DNA of 64,000 nt, taken from assembly GCA_958296015.1 (NCBI GenBank), contig CATQIH010000034.1:1-64000 (forward strand), in the 5' to 3' direction. Under the pieces are notes generated by a model. The model was given only the letters and a program-made list of their open reading frames with translations, searched no databases and was not told the DNA's origin. This DNA is from Cyclobacteriaceae bacterium (GTDB lineage: Bacteria > Bacteroidota > Bacteroidia > Cytophagales > Cyclobacteriaceae). Of the stretch, positions 48,286 to 57,240 are shown piece after piece. The translations under genes and the position numbers were made by a program. Position 1 is the stretch's first letter; the number at the start of each line of letters is the position of its first letter.

Positions 48286-49239
48286 TTAGATTTTAATTGA
48301 AAAAAAGCTCAGGAAAAGTATTCGGAGAGTATTTATTGTTTCAATGCTTTTATTATTGATCTGTCTGTAGTTGATGATCACAACGGAAACCAAAATAATA
48401 AACACCCCTAACCACTGAATGGCTTTTATATCTTCGCCCAGCAGGATGTTTGCAGAAAATATGGAAACCGGAATTTCAATGGCAGCCAGTATGCTTCCTA
48501 TACCAATACCAACGATGGGAAACCCCATATTGAAAAGTATGGGTGGAATGATGGTTCCGAAGAGAGCCAGGAATATGCCAAAGGAATACAGCATCAGGTT
48601 ATCAAACTCAATATGGGTGACTATGCGCAGGTTCCAAAACAGTACGGTGACAAGAAAGCCACCCAGCACCAGGTATTGACTTCTGATAATATTGGGCAGA
48701 TCAGTGGCAATTTTATTGGTCGCCATCAACGTAACAGTATATGAGATACTGGCGAGTATGCCATAGCCTACGCCGATGTAGCTTAACGTATGAAGATTAT
48801 CAATAACGTCGACAGACAGAAAAGTACCGACCAGAACCACCAGGCTGCCAATGATCTTAAAACTATCGGGCTTTGTCTTTTCCAGAAATATTTCAAGTAC
48901 GCCTCCCATCCAGATCGCCTGCATCAGCAAAATGATGGCAATAGATACGGGCACATACTGTAATGAAAGGTAATAAAAGCTACTTGTCAGGCCCAGGGAA
49001 GTACCGTAAAGCAACAGCTTCATCTTTGACCTTGACTTGCGGTTCGTTGCAGCTGTGGTACGCTTGATTTTGTTGAAATAAGCAGCTACTGAAAGCACAA
49101 CAAAGCCAAAAAGATACTGGAAAAAAGTCAATACACTGGTATCCAGTCCTCTGATGTTGGCCAGCTTCACAAACGTAGCCAACAAACCATAACTTGCCGC
49201 TCCCAATACCACACAAACAACTCCCTTAATTTTATTCAT
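48286..49239 (-). CDS. EamA/DMT-family exporter
   Basis: A 317-residue drug/metabolite transporter with ten hydrophobic helices in two EamA repeats. Repeat one opens with GVVCVVLGAASYGLLATFVKLA; repeat two begins with ISYIGVGYGILASISYTVTL-like sequence near residue 150 and ends with the conserved ALFGTIIPPILFNMGF and IEIPVSIFSANILLGE. I start at ATG 49239 (MNKIKGVV), since the six residues from ATG 49257 add little. It lies directly downstream of the nitrilase-family gene on the same strand, so it may export a product or substrate of that enzyme. Confidence 0.88.
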   Translation of the reverse strand: MNKIKGVVCVVLGAASYGLLATFVKLANIRGLDTSVLTFFQYLFGFVVLSVAAYFNKIKRTTAATNRKSRSKMKLLLYGTSLGLTSSFYYLSLQYVPVSIAIILLMQAIWMGGVLEIFLEKTKPDSFKIIGSLVVLVGTFLSVDVIDNLHTLSYIGVGYGILASISYTVTLMATNKIATDLPNIIRSQYLVLGGFLVTVLFWNLRIVTHIEFDNLMLYSFGIFLALFGTIIPPILFNMGFPIVGIGIGSILAAIEIPVSIFSANILLGEDIKAIQWLGVFIILVSVVIINYRQINNKSIETINTLRILFLSFFSIKI

Positions 49240-49291
49240 TACTATTCTGTGCAACAAATGTACGTGTTCTTCCTACTGTATGCTGTTTTGA

Positions 49292-50242
49292 TCATTGCCC
49301 GGACGCGCTGTCTTTCATCCACACAGGTGTTGTGTCTGACACATGATCTCTGCCAATAATATCTTTATAGAGTTCGGGTCTGCGGGCATTTTTATATCTC
49401 CAGCCTCCTGAAAGTTGCACCTTTTCTCTGGTGATCTTTGAAACCGTAATGTCGTCTTCAAATGATCTTATTTCTGATAAAACCTCACCGTATGGATCGA
49501 TGATCATCGAGTTGCCATTTTTCAACTGTTCACCGTCGTAGCCAATAGGATTGGTGAAGGCATAATACACGCCATTGTCGTAAGCCCTTGCCGGTAGCCA
49601 GCGCATCAACCATCGCCTGCCTTTTGGCCCGTCAAATTCCAATCGCAAAGATACAGGATCGCTTGCACGATTCTGCCAGAATTTACCATCGACATAATCC
49701 CGGCCTGGCATGTCCGATGGTGTACAGCCCGTAACGTGCGGTGCGAAGATCAACGCTGCTCCCAATAAGCTTGTAGCTCTTACATTTTCAATCACGTTAT
49801 TGTCATAGCATATGAGAATTCCGCACTTCCAACCGAGTAGGTCGAAGACACAGTACTCGTTGCCAGCAGACATAAATCTGCTAATAAAAGGATGCAATTT
49901 TCTATGCTTTGCTACCATACCATCTTTCGTAACACATACATAAGTATTATAAATTTTTCCATCCGACTTCTCTACCAGGCCAGCCAAAACCGGCATATCA
50001 AATTCTTTTGAAATCTCTATCAGTTCCTGTGTACTTTTTCCATTCGGAACGTTTTCTGCCAGGTCTGTGAGTTGTTCTAAGTTCAAATCCTTGGTAAAAG
50101 TGTAGGCCGTTATCGACAACTCATGAAAGCTTATCACGTCTGCTCCTTTGGATTTTGCTTTTTCGGTAAGCTTTCGGATCACCGACAGGTTATAGGCTTT
50201 GTCTCCATCCTTTGGTTGAAATTGAGCGACTGCTAAGTTCAT
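49292..50242 (-). CDS. Nitrilase/carbon-nitrogen hydrolase family enzyme
   Basis: A 316-residue amidohydrolase of the nitrilase superfamily. The catalytic triad is visible: Glu41 (SFHELSITAY), Lys115 (KHRKLHPF) and Cys145 (CGILICYDNNVIENVRA). Standard blocks PVLAGLVEKSDGKIYNTYV and ARAYDNGVYYAFTNPIGYD are present, and there is no signal peptide. The Cys is followed by YDNN rather than the common YDxRFPE, which sets it apart from omega-amidase and beta-ureidopropionase groups. Substrate unknown. It precedes an EamA exporter gene by about 50 bp on the same strand. Confidence 0.9.
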   Translation of the reverse strand: MNLAVAQFQPKDGDKAYNLSVIRKLTEKAKSKGADVISFHELSITAYTFTKDLNLEQLTDLAENVPNGKSTQELIEISKEFDMPVLAGLVEKSDGKIYNTYVCVTKDGMVAKHRKLHPFISRFMSAGNEYCVFDLLGWKCGILICYDNNVIENVRATSLLGAALIFAPHVTGCTPSDMPGRDYVDGKFWQNRASDPVSLRLEFDGPKGRRWLMRWLPARAYDNGVYYAFTNPIGYDGEQLKNGNSMIIDPYGEVLSEIRSFEDDITVSKITREKVQLSGGWRYKNARRPELYKDIIGRDHVSDTTPVWMKDSASGQ

Positions 50243-50298
50243 AGTTGGTTCTTTTTATTTTGTCTAACACTCACTTGTCTAAATCTTTCCCTACTCTC

Positions 50299-51210
50299 CT
50301 ATTGAAGCATTCTTGTCTTGAGCCGTTTTCTGTTGTAATAACGATTGATCACCGGATAAGCAAGCACCGAGGAAAGGATGATCAATGTGCCTGTATAAAA
50401 GGCCGGGGTCATCTCTTCCGAATCGCCAAAAACAATGACAGCCAGGATGATGCCATATACCGGCTCCAGGTTGTTGGTCAGGTTCATGGCAAAGGCTGAG
50501 ATATACTGCATCAACTCTACAGAGGCAGAATAAGCATACACCGTGCAGACCAGCACCAGAATGAGCAGATACAGCCAGTCGCTGGAAGAAGGCAGCAGTT
50601 GAAGTTGCCCGTTGTCTGCCATAAAGTAAGCATAAAACGGAAAGAACAATGCGGTACTCAGGCAGGCCCCCACCATTTCATAAAAGGTGATCATATAAGA
50701 ATTATAAATCTTGGCAAGCGTGCCATTGATGATGGTAAACACCGAAGCCAGCATAGCAGATACAATGGCCATCGACAGGCCCAGGGCATAACTGAATTCA
50801 AAGCGGAAAATGACATACAGCCCTGCAACAGCCACCAGCCCCAGCAGTGCCTCATAGGCCAGAAACTTTCTCTTGGTCATCAGCGGCTCAAGGATACTGG
50901 TCCAGAGCGAACAGGTAGCCATACCTGCCAGACACACCGAGGCGTTGGCCACACGGGCAGCCCCAAAAAACAAGATCCAGTGGGCGGCTATCAGAACACC
51001 GGCACCCAGGATCTGCCCTACCTGCTTCTTGCCCAGCCTGAAGTTTCTTTTACGGATCAGCAGCAGAACACCCAGGGCCACGCTGGCCAGCAGGGTTCTG
51101 TAAAAAACGGTTTCCACCACAGGAATATGGATCAGCAGCCCAATAACGGCAGTAAATCCCCAGATCAGAATAATGAAATGAAGGTGTAAGTAGTGTTTAA
51201 ATTGGCTCAT
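50299..51210 (-). CDS. EamA/DMT-family transporter
   Basis: A 303-residue protein with ten predicted TM helices in two EamA repeats; landmarks are HLHFIILIWGFTAVIGLLI, VFYRTLLASVALGVLLLIRKR and NLTNNLEPVYGIILAVIVFGD. It is not closely similar to the other DMT gene at 48286-49239. Its ATG shares one base with the stop of the LptF/G permease gene (TAATG), the third gene of a tgt-permease-EamA set. The substrate is unknown. The coupling suggests one transcript, not necessarily one function. Confidence 0.9.
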   Translation of the reverse strand: MSQFKHYLHLHFIILIWGFTAVIGLLIHIPVVETVFYRTLLASVALGVLLLIRKRNFRLGKKQVGQILGAGVLIAAHWILFFGAARVANASVCLAGMATCSLWTSILEPLMTKRKFLAYEALLGLVAVAGLYVIFRFEFSYALGLSMAIVSAMLASVFTIINGTLAKIYNSYMITFYEMVGACLSTALFFPFYAYFMADNGQLQLLPSSSDWLYLLILVLVCTVYAYSASVELMQYISAFAMNLTNNLEPVYGIILAVIVFGDSEEMTPAFYTGTLIILSSVLAYPVINRYYNRKRLKTRMLQ

Positions 51211-52283
51211 TAGCGAGGCACAGTATTATATAAGATAAGTCCGACTATAGAAAAAATAATATTGGGCAGCCACACAGCAAACAAAGGGTTCAGGCTGTTG
51301 GCTTCTGCAATACTTCGGGAAAAAATATAAAAAATAATGTACAAAAAGGCAATGAAGAAGCCCAAGGCAATCTGAAATCCCGAACCGCCCCGCGATTTCC
51401 TGGCCGACATGATCACCCCGATAAAAGTGAGAATGATGGCCGTGAAGGGCGACATATACCGGATGTATTCTTCTACCTGGTAGACGGGAATATCATTGCC
51501 TCCCCGTTCTCTGAGGATGGCGATATGCTGGTTGAGTTCGGGCAACGTCAGCGTCTCGTATAATCCATAAGTGGTTCCCAGGTCTTTGGGCAGAATGTTG
51601 AGTGCCGTATCTAGTTCATTACCTTTTTCAATCTTTTCTTTCGAACCATCAAAGGTATGCAATTCCCACTCCTTGAGCTTCCATTTGGTATGGGTGGTAT
51701 CCCATTCGATCCTTCGGGCAGAAAGTTTTTCCAGCATCTCATTGCCCACGATCCTTTCCAGCGTAAAGCGATAGCCCACATCAGACATGCTATTGTACCT
51801 TTCCATATAGGCATACAGCTCCGGTGCCACTTTGATGTGAATATCTTTATCATCGTTGGAAGTCATCTTCTTGATGTACTTTAGCTCAAAAGCAATCCTG
51901 TCCTTATTGGCATTAGGAATGATCCAGCCGTTGAGCAAAAAGCTGATGGCCGCAATAAAAGCAGCCCCCATAAAATAAGGCACCAGCATCCGGATAAAGC
52001 TCACACCACTGCTCAGGATGGCAATGATCTCCGTTCTGCCCGCCATACCTGAGGTGACAAACACCACAGCGATGAATACCGTAATAGGGGTGATCAGACT
52101 GGCTACGTAGGGAATAAAGTCAATATAATAGCCCAGTACTTCTGCAAAGCCCAGGTTGTGCTCCAGAAAGTCATCGTTTTTCTCTGTGTAATCAATCACT
52201 GTGACAATGGCCACCAGTAGAAAGACGACAAAGAAAAACGTACTCAGGAATTTTTTAAGAATATATTGATCTATCAGTTTCAT
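51210..52283 (-). CDS. LptF/LptG-family LPS export permease
   Basis: A 357-residue YjgP/YjgQ permease, one of the two half-channels that, with LptB, extract lipopolysaccharide from the inner membrane. The opening KLIDQYILKKFLSTFFFV and the first helix, a large periplasmic beta-jellyroll domain (residues about 120-265), then three C-terminal helices (SPFTAIILTFIGVIMSARK; GFFIAFLYIIFYIFSR) match the family. ATG 52283 overlaps the tgt stop as ATGA; the in-frame upstream start lies inside tgt. Assignment as LptG rather than LptF is uncertain. Confidence 0.88.
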   Translation of the reverse strand: MKLIDQYILKKFLSTFFFVVFLLVAIVTVIDYTEKNDDFLEHNLGFAEVLGYYIDFIPYVASLITPITVFIAVVFVTSGMAGRTEIIAILSSGVSFIRMLVPYFMGAAFIAAISFLLNGWIIPNANKDRIAFELKYIKKMTSNDDKDIHIKVAPELYAYMERYNSMSDVGYRFTLERIVGNEMLEKLSARRIEWDTTHTKWKLKEWELHTFDGSKEKIEKGNELDTALNILPKDLGTTYGLYETLTLPELNQHIAILRERGGNDIPVYQVEEYIRYMSPFTAIILTFIGVIMSARKSRGGSGFQIALGFFIAFLYIIFYIFSRSIAEANSLNPLFAVWLPNIIFSIVGLILYNTVPR

Positions 52284-53410
52284 AATCGTTGCATGGTTTG
52301 CTGTACCATCCGGTCTTTCCACAACGTAAAATCTCCGTTTTCTATATGTGCTCTGGCCTGACGCACCAGCCACAGGTAAAAAGACAGGTTATGGATACTG
52401 GCAATTTGCGCGCCAAGCATTTCTTTGGCGTTCACTAAATGTTTGAGATAAGCTTTGGAATAAAAACTACTCACATAATTTCCCAGGTGTTCATCGATGG
52501 GAGAAAGGTCGTCTTCCCACTTTTTGTTTCTGATATTGATCATACCCTGTGTGGTGAAAAGCATCCCATTGCGTGCATTGCGGGTAGGCATCACGCAGTC
52601 GAACATATCCACGCCCAGCGCAATAGATTCCAGGATATTGGCCGGTGTACCCACGCCCATCAGGTAGCGGGGCTTGTCTGGCGGCAGTATATCACACACC
52701 AGCTCGGTCATCTCATACATCATCTCAGCGGGTTCGCCTACGGCCAGCCCGCCAATGGCGTTGCCTTCACGACCCAATGAAGCCACTTTTTCGGCAGACT
52801 GAACACGCAGGTCTTTGTATACGCTGCCCTGCACAATAGGAAACAATGCCTGCCGGTAGCCGTATTTTCCTTCCGTACTGTCGAAGCAGGCACAGCAGCG
52901 GTCGAGCCAGCGGTGGGTAAGACCCAGTGATGTTTTGGCATAGGTGTAGTCGCAGGGGTAAGGCGTACATTCATCAAAGGCCATGATGATGTCGGCACCG
53001 ATACTACGCTGGGTGTCCATCACATTTTCCGGCGTAAAAAAGTGCCGCGAGCCATCAATGTGCGACTGGAAAGCCACGCCCTCTTCGCTGATCTTGCGCC
53101 TCTCGGCCAGTGAATACACCTGGTAGCCGCCGCTATCGGTCAGGATGGGCTTATTCCAGCCATTGAACTTATGCAATCCGCCGCACTTTTCCAGCAATGG
53201 CAATCCGGGACGAAGATACAGGTGGTAGGTATTTCCCAGAATAATCTCAGCATGAATATCGTCGGAGAGTTCCCGCTGGTGCACCGCCTTCACGGTGCCT
53301 GCCGTGCCTACCGGCATAAAGATAGGCGTATGGATGGTGCCATGATCTGTCTCGATCAGGCCGGTGCGTGCTTTGCTTGAGGTATCTGTCTGCTGTAGCG
53401 TAAACTTCAT
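52280..53410 (-). CDS. tgt: Queuine tRNA-ribosyltransferase
   Basis: A 376-residue TGT that exchanges guanine 34 of GU(N) tRNAs for the queuine precursor preQ1. Catalytic residues are present: Asp92 in LTDSGGYQVYS and the nucleophile Asp271 in FDCVMPTRNARNG, together with GGLAVGEP. The zinc site is missing: where E. coli has three Cys just before YSRAYLHHL, this protein has DEHLGNYVSSFYSKAYLKHL. The remaining IASIHNLSFY is conserved. Length is normal. It heads a coupled set with the LptF/G permease. queD lies about 6.5 kb away. Confidence 0.94.
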   Translation of the reverse strand: MKFTLQQTDTSSKARTGLIETDHGTIHTPIFMPVGTAGTVKAVHQRELSDDIHAEIILGNTYHLYLRPGLPLLEKCGGLHKFNGWNKPILTDSGGYQVYSLAERRKISEEGVAFQSHIDGSRHFFTPENVMDTQRSIGADIIMAFDECTPYPCDYTYAKTSLGLTHRWLDRCCACFDSTEGKYGYRQALFPIVQGSVYKDLRVQSAEKVASLGREGNAIGGLAVGEPAEMMYEMTELVCDILPPDKPRYLMGVGTPANILESIALGVDMFDCVMPTRNARNGMLFTTQGMINIRNKKWEDDLSPIDEHLGNYVSSFYSKAYLKHLVNAKEMLGAQIASIHNLSFYLWLVRQARAHIENGDFTLWKDRMVQQTMQRL

Positions 53411-53527
53411 GGAAATTGCTTCTGTACTGATTCAACCGCAAAGAAACATAAATTTGTTCAATGTTGGGCAAATCCGGTACGTCATACCAACGCAGGAGAC
53501 ATTTTTACGATCATCAATGGTGCTTAG

Positions 53528-53714
53528 CCTATACATGCCGTCTCTCTAACCTATACACGCTGCCTTTTAAACCTATACGCACCACCTCTTAAACCTATAC
53601 GCGCCACCTCTCTAACCTATACGCGCCGCCTCTCTAACCTATACACGCCGCCTCTCTAACCTTTACATGCCGTCTCTCTAACCTATACGCACCACCTCTC
53701 TAACCTATATGCCT
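53528..53714. repeat. 22-bp tandem repeat array, eight units plus a partial
   Basis: Units start at 53528, 53550, 53572, 53594, 53616, 53638, 53660 and 53682, each 22 bp, with a partial at 53704. The consensus begins CCTATACGCGCC and ends CTCTCTAA. Most changes are transitions in the middle of the unit (GCGCC, ACGCC, ATGCC, GCACC). The period is not a multiple of three and stops occur in each frame, so it is noncoding. There are no spacers. Confidence 0.9.
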
Positions 53715-53802
53715 TACTGGTCGTAGGGTAGCGTAGCGTCCTACGGCTATCATCTACACTTTGCCATCAGGAACGTTATGAATCCGGCATCAACTACGCC
53801 AC

Positions 53803-53841
53803 AAAAAAAAGCAGCAAGAAGGAACAGTACCTTTTTGCTGC
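53803..53841 (-). terminator. Intrinsic terminator of the subtilase operon
   Basis: GCAGCAAGAAGG (53811-53822) pairs with CCTTTTTGCTGC (53830-53841), 12 bp with one G-U and a 7-nt loop; read on the minus strand it is followed by eight T. It lies about 65 bp after the last small gene of the operon. Confidence 0.75.
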
Positions 53842-53904
53842 CTGGCAGAGTATCAGTATCTACAGCAGCATCTTCTGCGCTGTAACCTACCAGTGAGTTG
53901 CCGC

Positions 53905-54144
53905 TTACTTATCCGAATCTTTTGCTATAAGGTCCAGCAAATCTTTAGGTACCTCACCGGCATCAATGATCTGCTGTTCGGCACCATTTTGATTTTTAAG
54001 GCCCTGGGCTGCACCATTGCTTTTTGCCCGGTCGCCTGATGAACCGGCATCTACGGAACTTTGCTGGCTTGTGTTACCAAATTCCATTTGACTGGTTTGC
54101 GTCATCTGATCTTTATCATCGATTTCAATATGAATTCTCATCAT
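53905..54144 (-). CDS. Small acidic low-complexity protein
   Basis: A 79-residue protein. The N-terminal strand MMRIHIEIDDKDQ is followed by a Ser/Gln/Asn/Gly-rich stretch (GNTSQQSSVDAGSSGDRAKS) and an amphipathic acidic end, EVPKDLLDLIAKDSDK. No signal peptide, Cys or known precursor motif is present. It is the last gene of the subtilase operon, 21 bp after the 84-residue gene, and just before a terminator. It could be a substrate, inhibitor or propeptide-like partner of the protease; this is inference from position only. Confidence 0.6.
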   Translation of the reverse strand: MMRIHIEIDDKDQMTQTSQMEFGNTSQQSSVDAGSSGDRAKSNGAAQGLKNQNGAEQQIIDAGEVPKDLLDLIAKDSDK

Positions 54145-54165
54145 TTTAAATGTTTAAAAGGTTGT

Positions 54166-54420
54166 TTAACTTAAAATAGCGTATCTCATCTCGAACCGAA
54201 CATCCTGGTTGGTCAGGTTTTGTACGTTGACCCAATAAGTCACCTGGCTGCCATTAGCCCGTTCTACCTCTACATCCCAGTCTAACTGCGGCGCACCCGG
54301 ATGCGCTGAAACCGGCACGATGTACCAAACAACGTGAAGATTGGGGTTCCAGCCCCAGGTGAATACTCGTAGTCTACCGTTGCGGTTGACTGTTCCTGTG
54401 TATTGTGTTCCTACACTCAT
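54166..54420 (-). CDS. Stand-alone copy of the subtilase C-terminal domain
   Basis: An 84-residue protein resembling the last 80 residues of the upstream subtilase: both share an opening like T-G-x-V, a Trp-rich centre (FTWGWNPNLHVVWYIVPVS here), a strand ending SQVTYWVNVQNLT and an end reading like RYAILS, against HVTYWVCITNVS and GRYAVLGS in the protease. It has no signal peptide and looks like a small beta-sandwich. It lies between the protease gene (about 50 bp upstream) and the 79-residue gene. Role unknown; decoy, adaptor or inhibitor are possible. Confidence 0.65.
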   Translation of the reverse strand: MSVGTQYTGTVNRNGRLRVFTWGWNPNLHVVWYIVPVSAHPGAPQLDWDVEVERANGSQVTYWVNVQNLTNQDVRFEMRYAILS

Positions 54421-54469
54421 GATCTTGAAAGTTTAAAAGTAAATGAATAAATTGTTTTGTAATAACTGT

Positions 54470-56113
54470 TTAATTTGATCCCAGTACAGCGTATCTTCCT
54501 TCTACCTGTGCTGTACGGTCAGAGACATTGGTGATGCAAACCCAGTAAGTGACATGGCTATCATCGGATCGTTCTGTACGGATGTTCCATTTGATCTTGG
54601 TGCTGTCCGTTAGAGACATCGCGTGCCAGAACACATGCCATTGGGCGGGCCAGTTGAACGTAAACCAGCAAACGGTCTGTCCTGCACGTAGGCTACCCCT
54701 AAACTGCACTCCAGTAAACGGTCTGCGGCTGGGCAGCCGGGTACCTGTAATCCTGGCGTGGTTAAACGCCTCCCAGGCATTGATGATGCCAGCCCCTGCA
54801 TGTTGATCCCAGCCGGAAGGCCCTATGTCTCTGGCCGTGAGCTTAAGTGCCGCCTTGATATCAAACTGACTGGCTCGTGAATTTCGCTGTTTGAAAAGTG
54901 CCGCCACACCGGCAGCAATAGGCGTTGCAGCAGAGGTGCCACTGTCGCTGTTGAAATAGCCTGTAAAGTGGCTGATAGACAAGAAGTCCGGTTTGAAGGC
55001 ATCCAACGCTGCCGGACCCTGGCTGCTATAGCCTATAAATTGTCCTTCGGTATTTGCTGCCCCCACCGTCATGACAAATGGATGCCCGTTGGCTCCCCAG
55101 ATACTTTTGCCAGGCCCATTTTCTGTACCGCATCTGCCATCCGGACAAGTTCCTCCGCAGTTGCCTGCGGCAAAAAGAACCACAATGCCGGTATTGATGG
55201 CTTCCACCACCTTGCGGGTAAAAGGGTGTTCCGGATTGGTAGCGTAATCTGCATACCAGGCCCGCTGAAAAATTCCCCAACTGTTGGTCAGCACCTGCGG
55301 CGTACCATCGCGGCGAAACTGGTTGATCGCCCATTGAAAAGCCTGCAACGCGTTGCTTACAGTGGCCGGGCTACCACCCCCGGAGATACGAAGGTCATAT
55401 AGCTGTGCTTCAGGAGCCATGCCCAGTACATCTGTGGCACACATGTTACCATGATAGCCCCAGTCGCTTGACTCTGTTCCCCAATCTGCGGGCCATCCGC
55501 CAATAACGTTAGGAATCTGACGGGCAGGCGTTTCACCACGTTTTAGTGTGCGTCCTGCGGCAGTGATGCCGGAGTCCAGTACACCTACCACCACGCCACG
55601 GCCACGGATTCCCTGGCTATGGATGCGGTCGACGCCCAGGTAGTGGCGCACTGTAGCCAGATCTCCTTTGGGCGTACCCGAGTTGCAGTCGCAGGTGCCA
55701 ATCGGGCAGGTTCCGAAGGCATCCTGTGCCACCAGTTCCAATGCGTTCTCAGTCTCGCGTTCTTCCACCTCCAGTTCTGTGGTACCAAACGGACTGATAG
55801 GCGCGTCGCTCCAGACTTTGATGACCTTGGGGTTTTTTTCGAGGGCTTCTTTGTCTTCTTCGTTGACGGTACCCGCTATGATCAGGGATGCTTCCCTGGC
55901 AGAAGCCATCTGGGCGGCTATCTCAGGATCGGAAGGTTCCATGGGTATCATCTCGAAATCCGAATCAATGTCTAACTGTGAAAGATTCAGTGAGGAAGCA
56001 ATAGACATCGGACTACTGTTAAGGTCTCGTTTGGGAACCCTTAATTCTACCAGGACGCGCTGCTTTTTTAGGTCATCGGCTGGTTTGCTGTCTTTTTTTG
56101 TTGATTTTGCCAT
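54470..56113 (-). CDS. S8 subtilisin-like serine protease, no signal peptide
   Basis: A 547-residue subtilase. The triad is complete: Asp180 (VVVGVLDSGI), His221 (DWGYHGNMCA) and Ser393 (SGTSAATPIAAG), with oxyanion Asn317 (FAAGNCGG). Residues 1-135 form a charged N-terminal region that may be a propeptide (LVELRVPKRDL is I9-inhibitor-like), followed by a Cys-rich linker CPIGTCDC. Several Cys in the catalytic domain (CGGTCPDGRC) could make disulfides or bind metal. Residues about 466-547 are a beta domain that recurs alone in the next gene. The start MAKSTKKDSK is basic, not a signal peptide, so a cytosolic or unusual export location is implied. Confidence 0.88.
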   Translation of the reverse strand: MAKSTKKDSKPADDLKKQRVLVELRVPKRDLNSSPMSIASSLNLSQLDIDSDFEMIPMEPSDPEIAAQMASAREASLIIAGTVNEEDKEALEKNPKVIKVWSDAPISPFGTTELEVEERETENALELVAQDAFGTCPIGTCDCNSGTPKGDLATVRHYLGVDRIHSQGIRGRGVVVGVLDSGITAAGRTLKRGETPARQIPNVIGGWPADWGTESSDWGYHGNMCATDVLGMAPEAQLYDLRISGGGSPATVSNALQAFQWAINQFRRDGTPQVLTNSWGIFQRAWYADYATNPEHPFTRKVVEAINTGIVVLFAAGNCGGTCPDGRCGTENGPGKSIWGANGHPFVMTVGAANTEGQFIGYSSQGPAALDAFKPDFLSISHFTGYFNSDSGTSAATPIAAGVAALFKQRNSRASQFDIKAALKLTARDIGPSGWDQHAGAGIINAWEAFNHARITGTRLPSRRPFTGVQFRGSLRAGQTVCWFTFNWPAQWHVFWHAMSLTDSTKIKWNIRTERSDDSHVTYWVCITNVSDRTAQVEGRYAVLGSN

Positions 56114-56281
56114 TGATATATTATTTTGGTGAAAAGTATTTTGAGGTTAGTCACTGACTAACTTCGGATCAAAGGTGGCCAGGTTTCTACAGGGTTTCAA
56201 TCCCAGAATACCGGTAAATTTTTATGCCGTTTATTAATTTAACCGAAATACATATAAATTATCAAAGTGAAATGATGACAG

Positions 56282-57034
56282 TTATGTAATATGCTGATAA
56301 GCAGCCTTGATGAGTTCGGCCGTATTTTTAACCTGAAATTTTGCCAGCAGGTTCTTTCTGTGAGATTCTACCGTATGAGGGCTGATGTGCAGGTGTGAGG
56401 CCAGTATTTTGGTAGAAAGACCTTGGGATAATAAATGGAGAATTTCTGCTTCGCGGTGTGTCACCGTTTCTGCATTCTTTCCGGTCTTATGCATTAATCT
56501 GTTAGACAAGCATTCCAGTTGACTTATCACAAACTGAAGTTTTACAAAAAGTTTCTCTTGTTCTATAGATCGATGCCAATAGTTTTCCTTCTTATCTTCC
56601 TGGATGATGCCGACTAAGCAAGTTCTTGCACCCGCCTCTTTTTCTTTGTACAAAATTGCCAGTACTTCTATCCCGAGATAACCACCGTCGGCTTTGCTTA
56701 TGTTAAACTGATCCTGATAACGGTGTGTCTGGGTGAAAACATTTTTCTCTGTTTGTTTTATCAATCCAAGGTAGTTGCTTACTAGCCGCTGGTAGTCTTG
56801 GGCAGCAATAATATCACTGACAAAAAATACTCCTTCATTTTTGAACAGCTCAGCGGAATAACCTAATTGCCTGGCCAGATGATTTCCCATATAATCGAAC
56901 CTGCCAGAAGTGACATCCAGCACAAACATCGTATGACTAGCGTTGGTCGCCAATAAGTTAGCCAGGGGATTTTTCAAGCCATTTTGCTCCTGATGTAAAA
57001 GAACCTGCAGTGCTGACCGTTGTGTAGTTTCCAT
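56282..57034 (-). CDS. PAS-like sensor with LuxR-type DNA-binding domain
   Basis: A 250-residue regulator starting at METTQRSALQ (ATG 57034; ATG 57055 adds seven residues). Residues about 30-150 read as a PAS-like domain (FVLDVTSGRFDYMGNHLARQLGY). The C-terminal 60 residues are a classic LuxR/FixJ helix-turn-helix: VTHREAEILHLLSQGLSTKI and HISPHTVESHRKNLLAKFQV. There is no receiver domain, so the signal is probably sensed directly by the PAS part. It lies 170 bp upstream of, and on the same strand as, the subtilase operon, which it may control. The ligand is unknown. Confidence 0.85.
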   Translation of the reverse strand: METTQRSALQVLLHQEQNGLKNPLANLLATNASHTMFVLDVTSGRFDYMGNHLARQLGYSAELFKNEGVFFVSDIIAAQDYQRLVSNYLGLIKQTEKNVFTQTHRYQDQFNISKADGGYLGIEVLAILYKEKEAGARTCLVGIIQEDKKENYWHRSIEQEKLFVKLQFVISQLECLSNRLMHKTGKNAETVTHREAEILHLLSQGLSTKILASHLHISPHTVESHRKNLLAKFQVKNTAELIKAAYQHIT

Positions 57035-57240
57035 AAAAAGGCTTCTAAGTAACAAAATAGATTCTGTCCTATTGGTACAACCTGCTGGTATATTTTGTAA
57101 CCGGATTTCTCTAACTACTGTCCTATCTTTTGGCTGTGTGATATTTTATACACATTTTTATCATTCGTTAGGTAGAAATAACATCAAAAGTGTATATTGA
57201 AAAACAGATGTATTATCTACTATCACTTATCCTACACTTT

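Larger units (their letters stand above)
53411..53904. other. Gap holding the 22-bp array and a terminator
   Basis: A 494-bp intergenic stretch between the tgt start and the small acidic gene. It contains the tandem array at 53528-53714, a short hairpin CGTAGG/CCTACG at 53722-53745 and the minus-strand terminator at 53803-53841. No coding frame is supported. Confidence 0.5.

Noticed and set aside
53528-53714. Possible CRISPR array
   Set aside because: The 22-bp units are directly adjacent with no unique spacers, and there are no cas genes.
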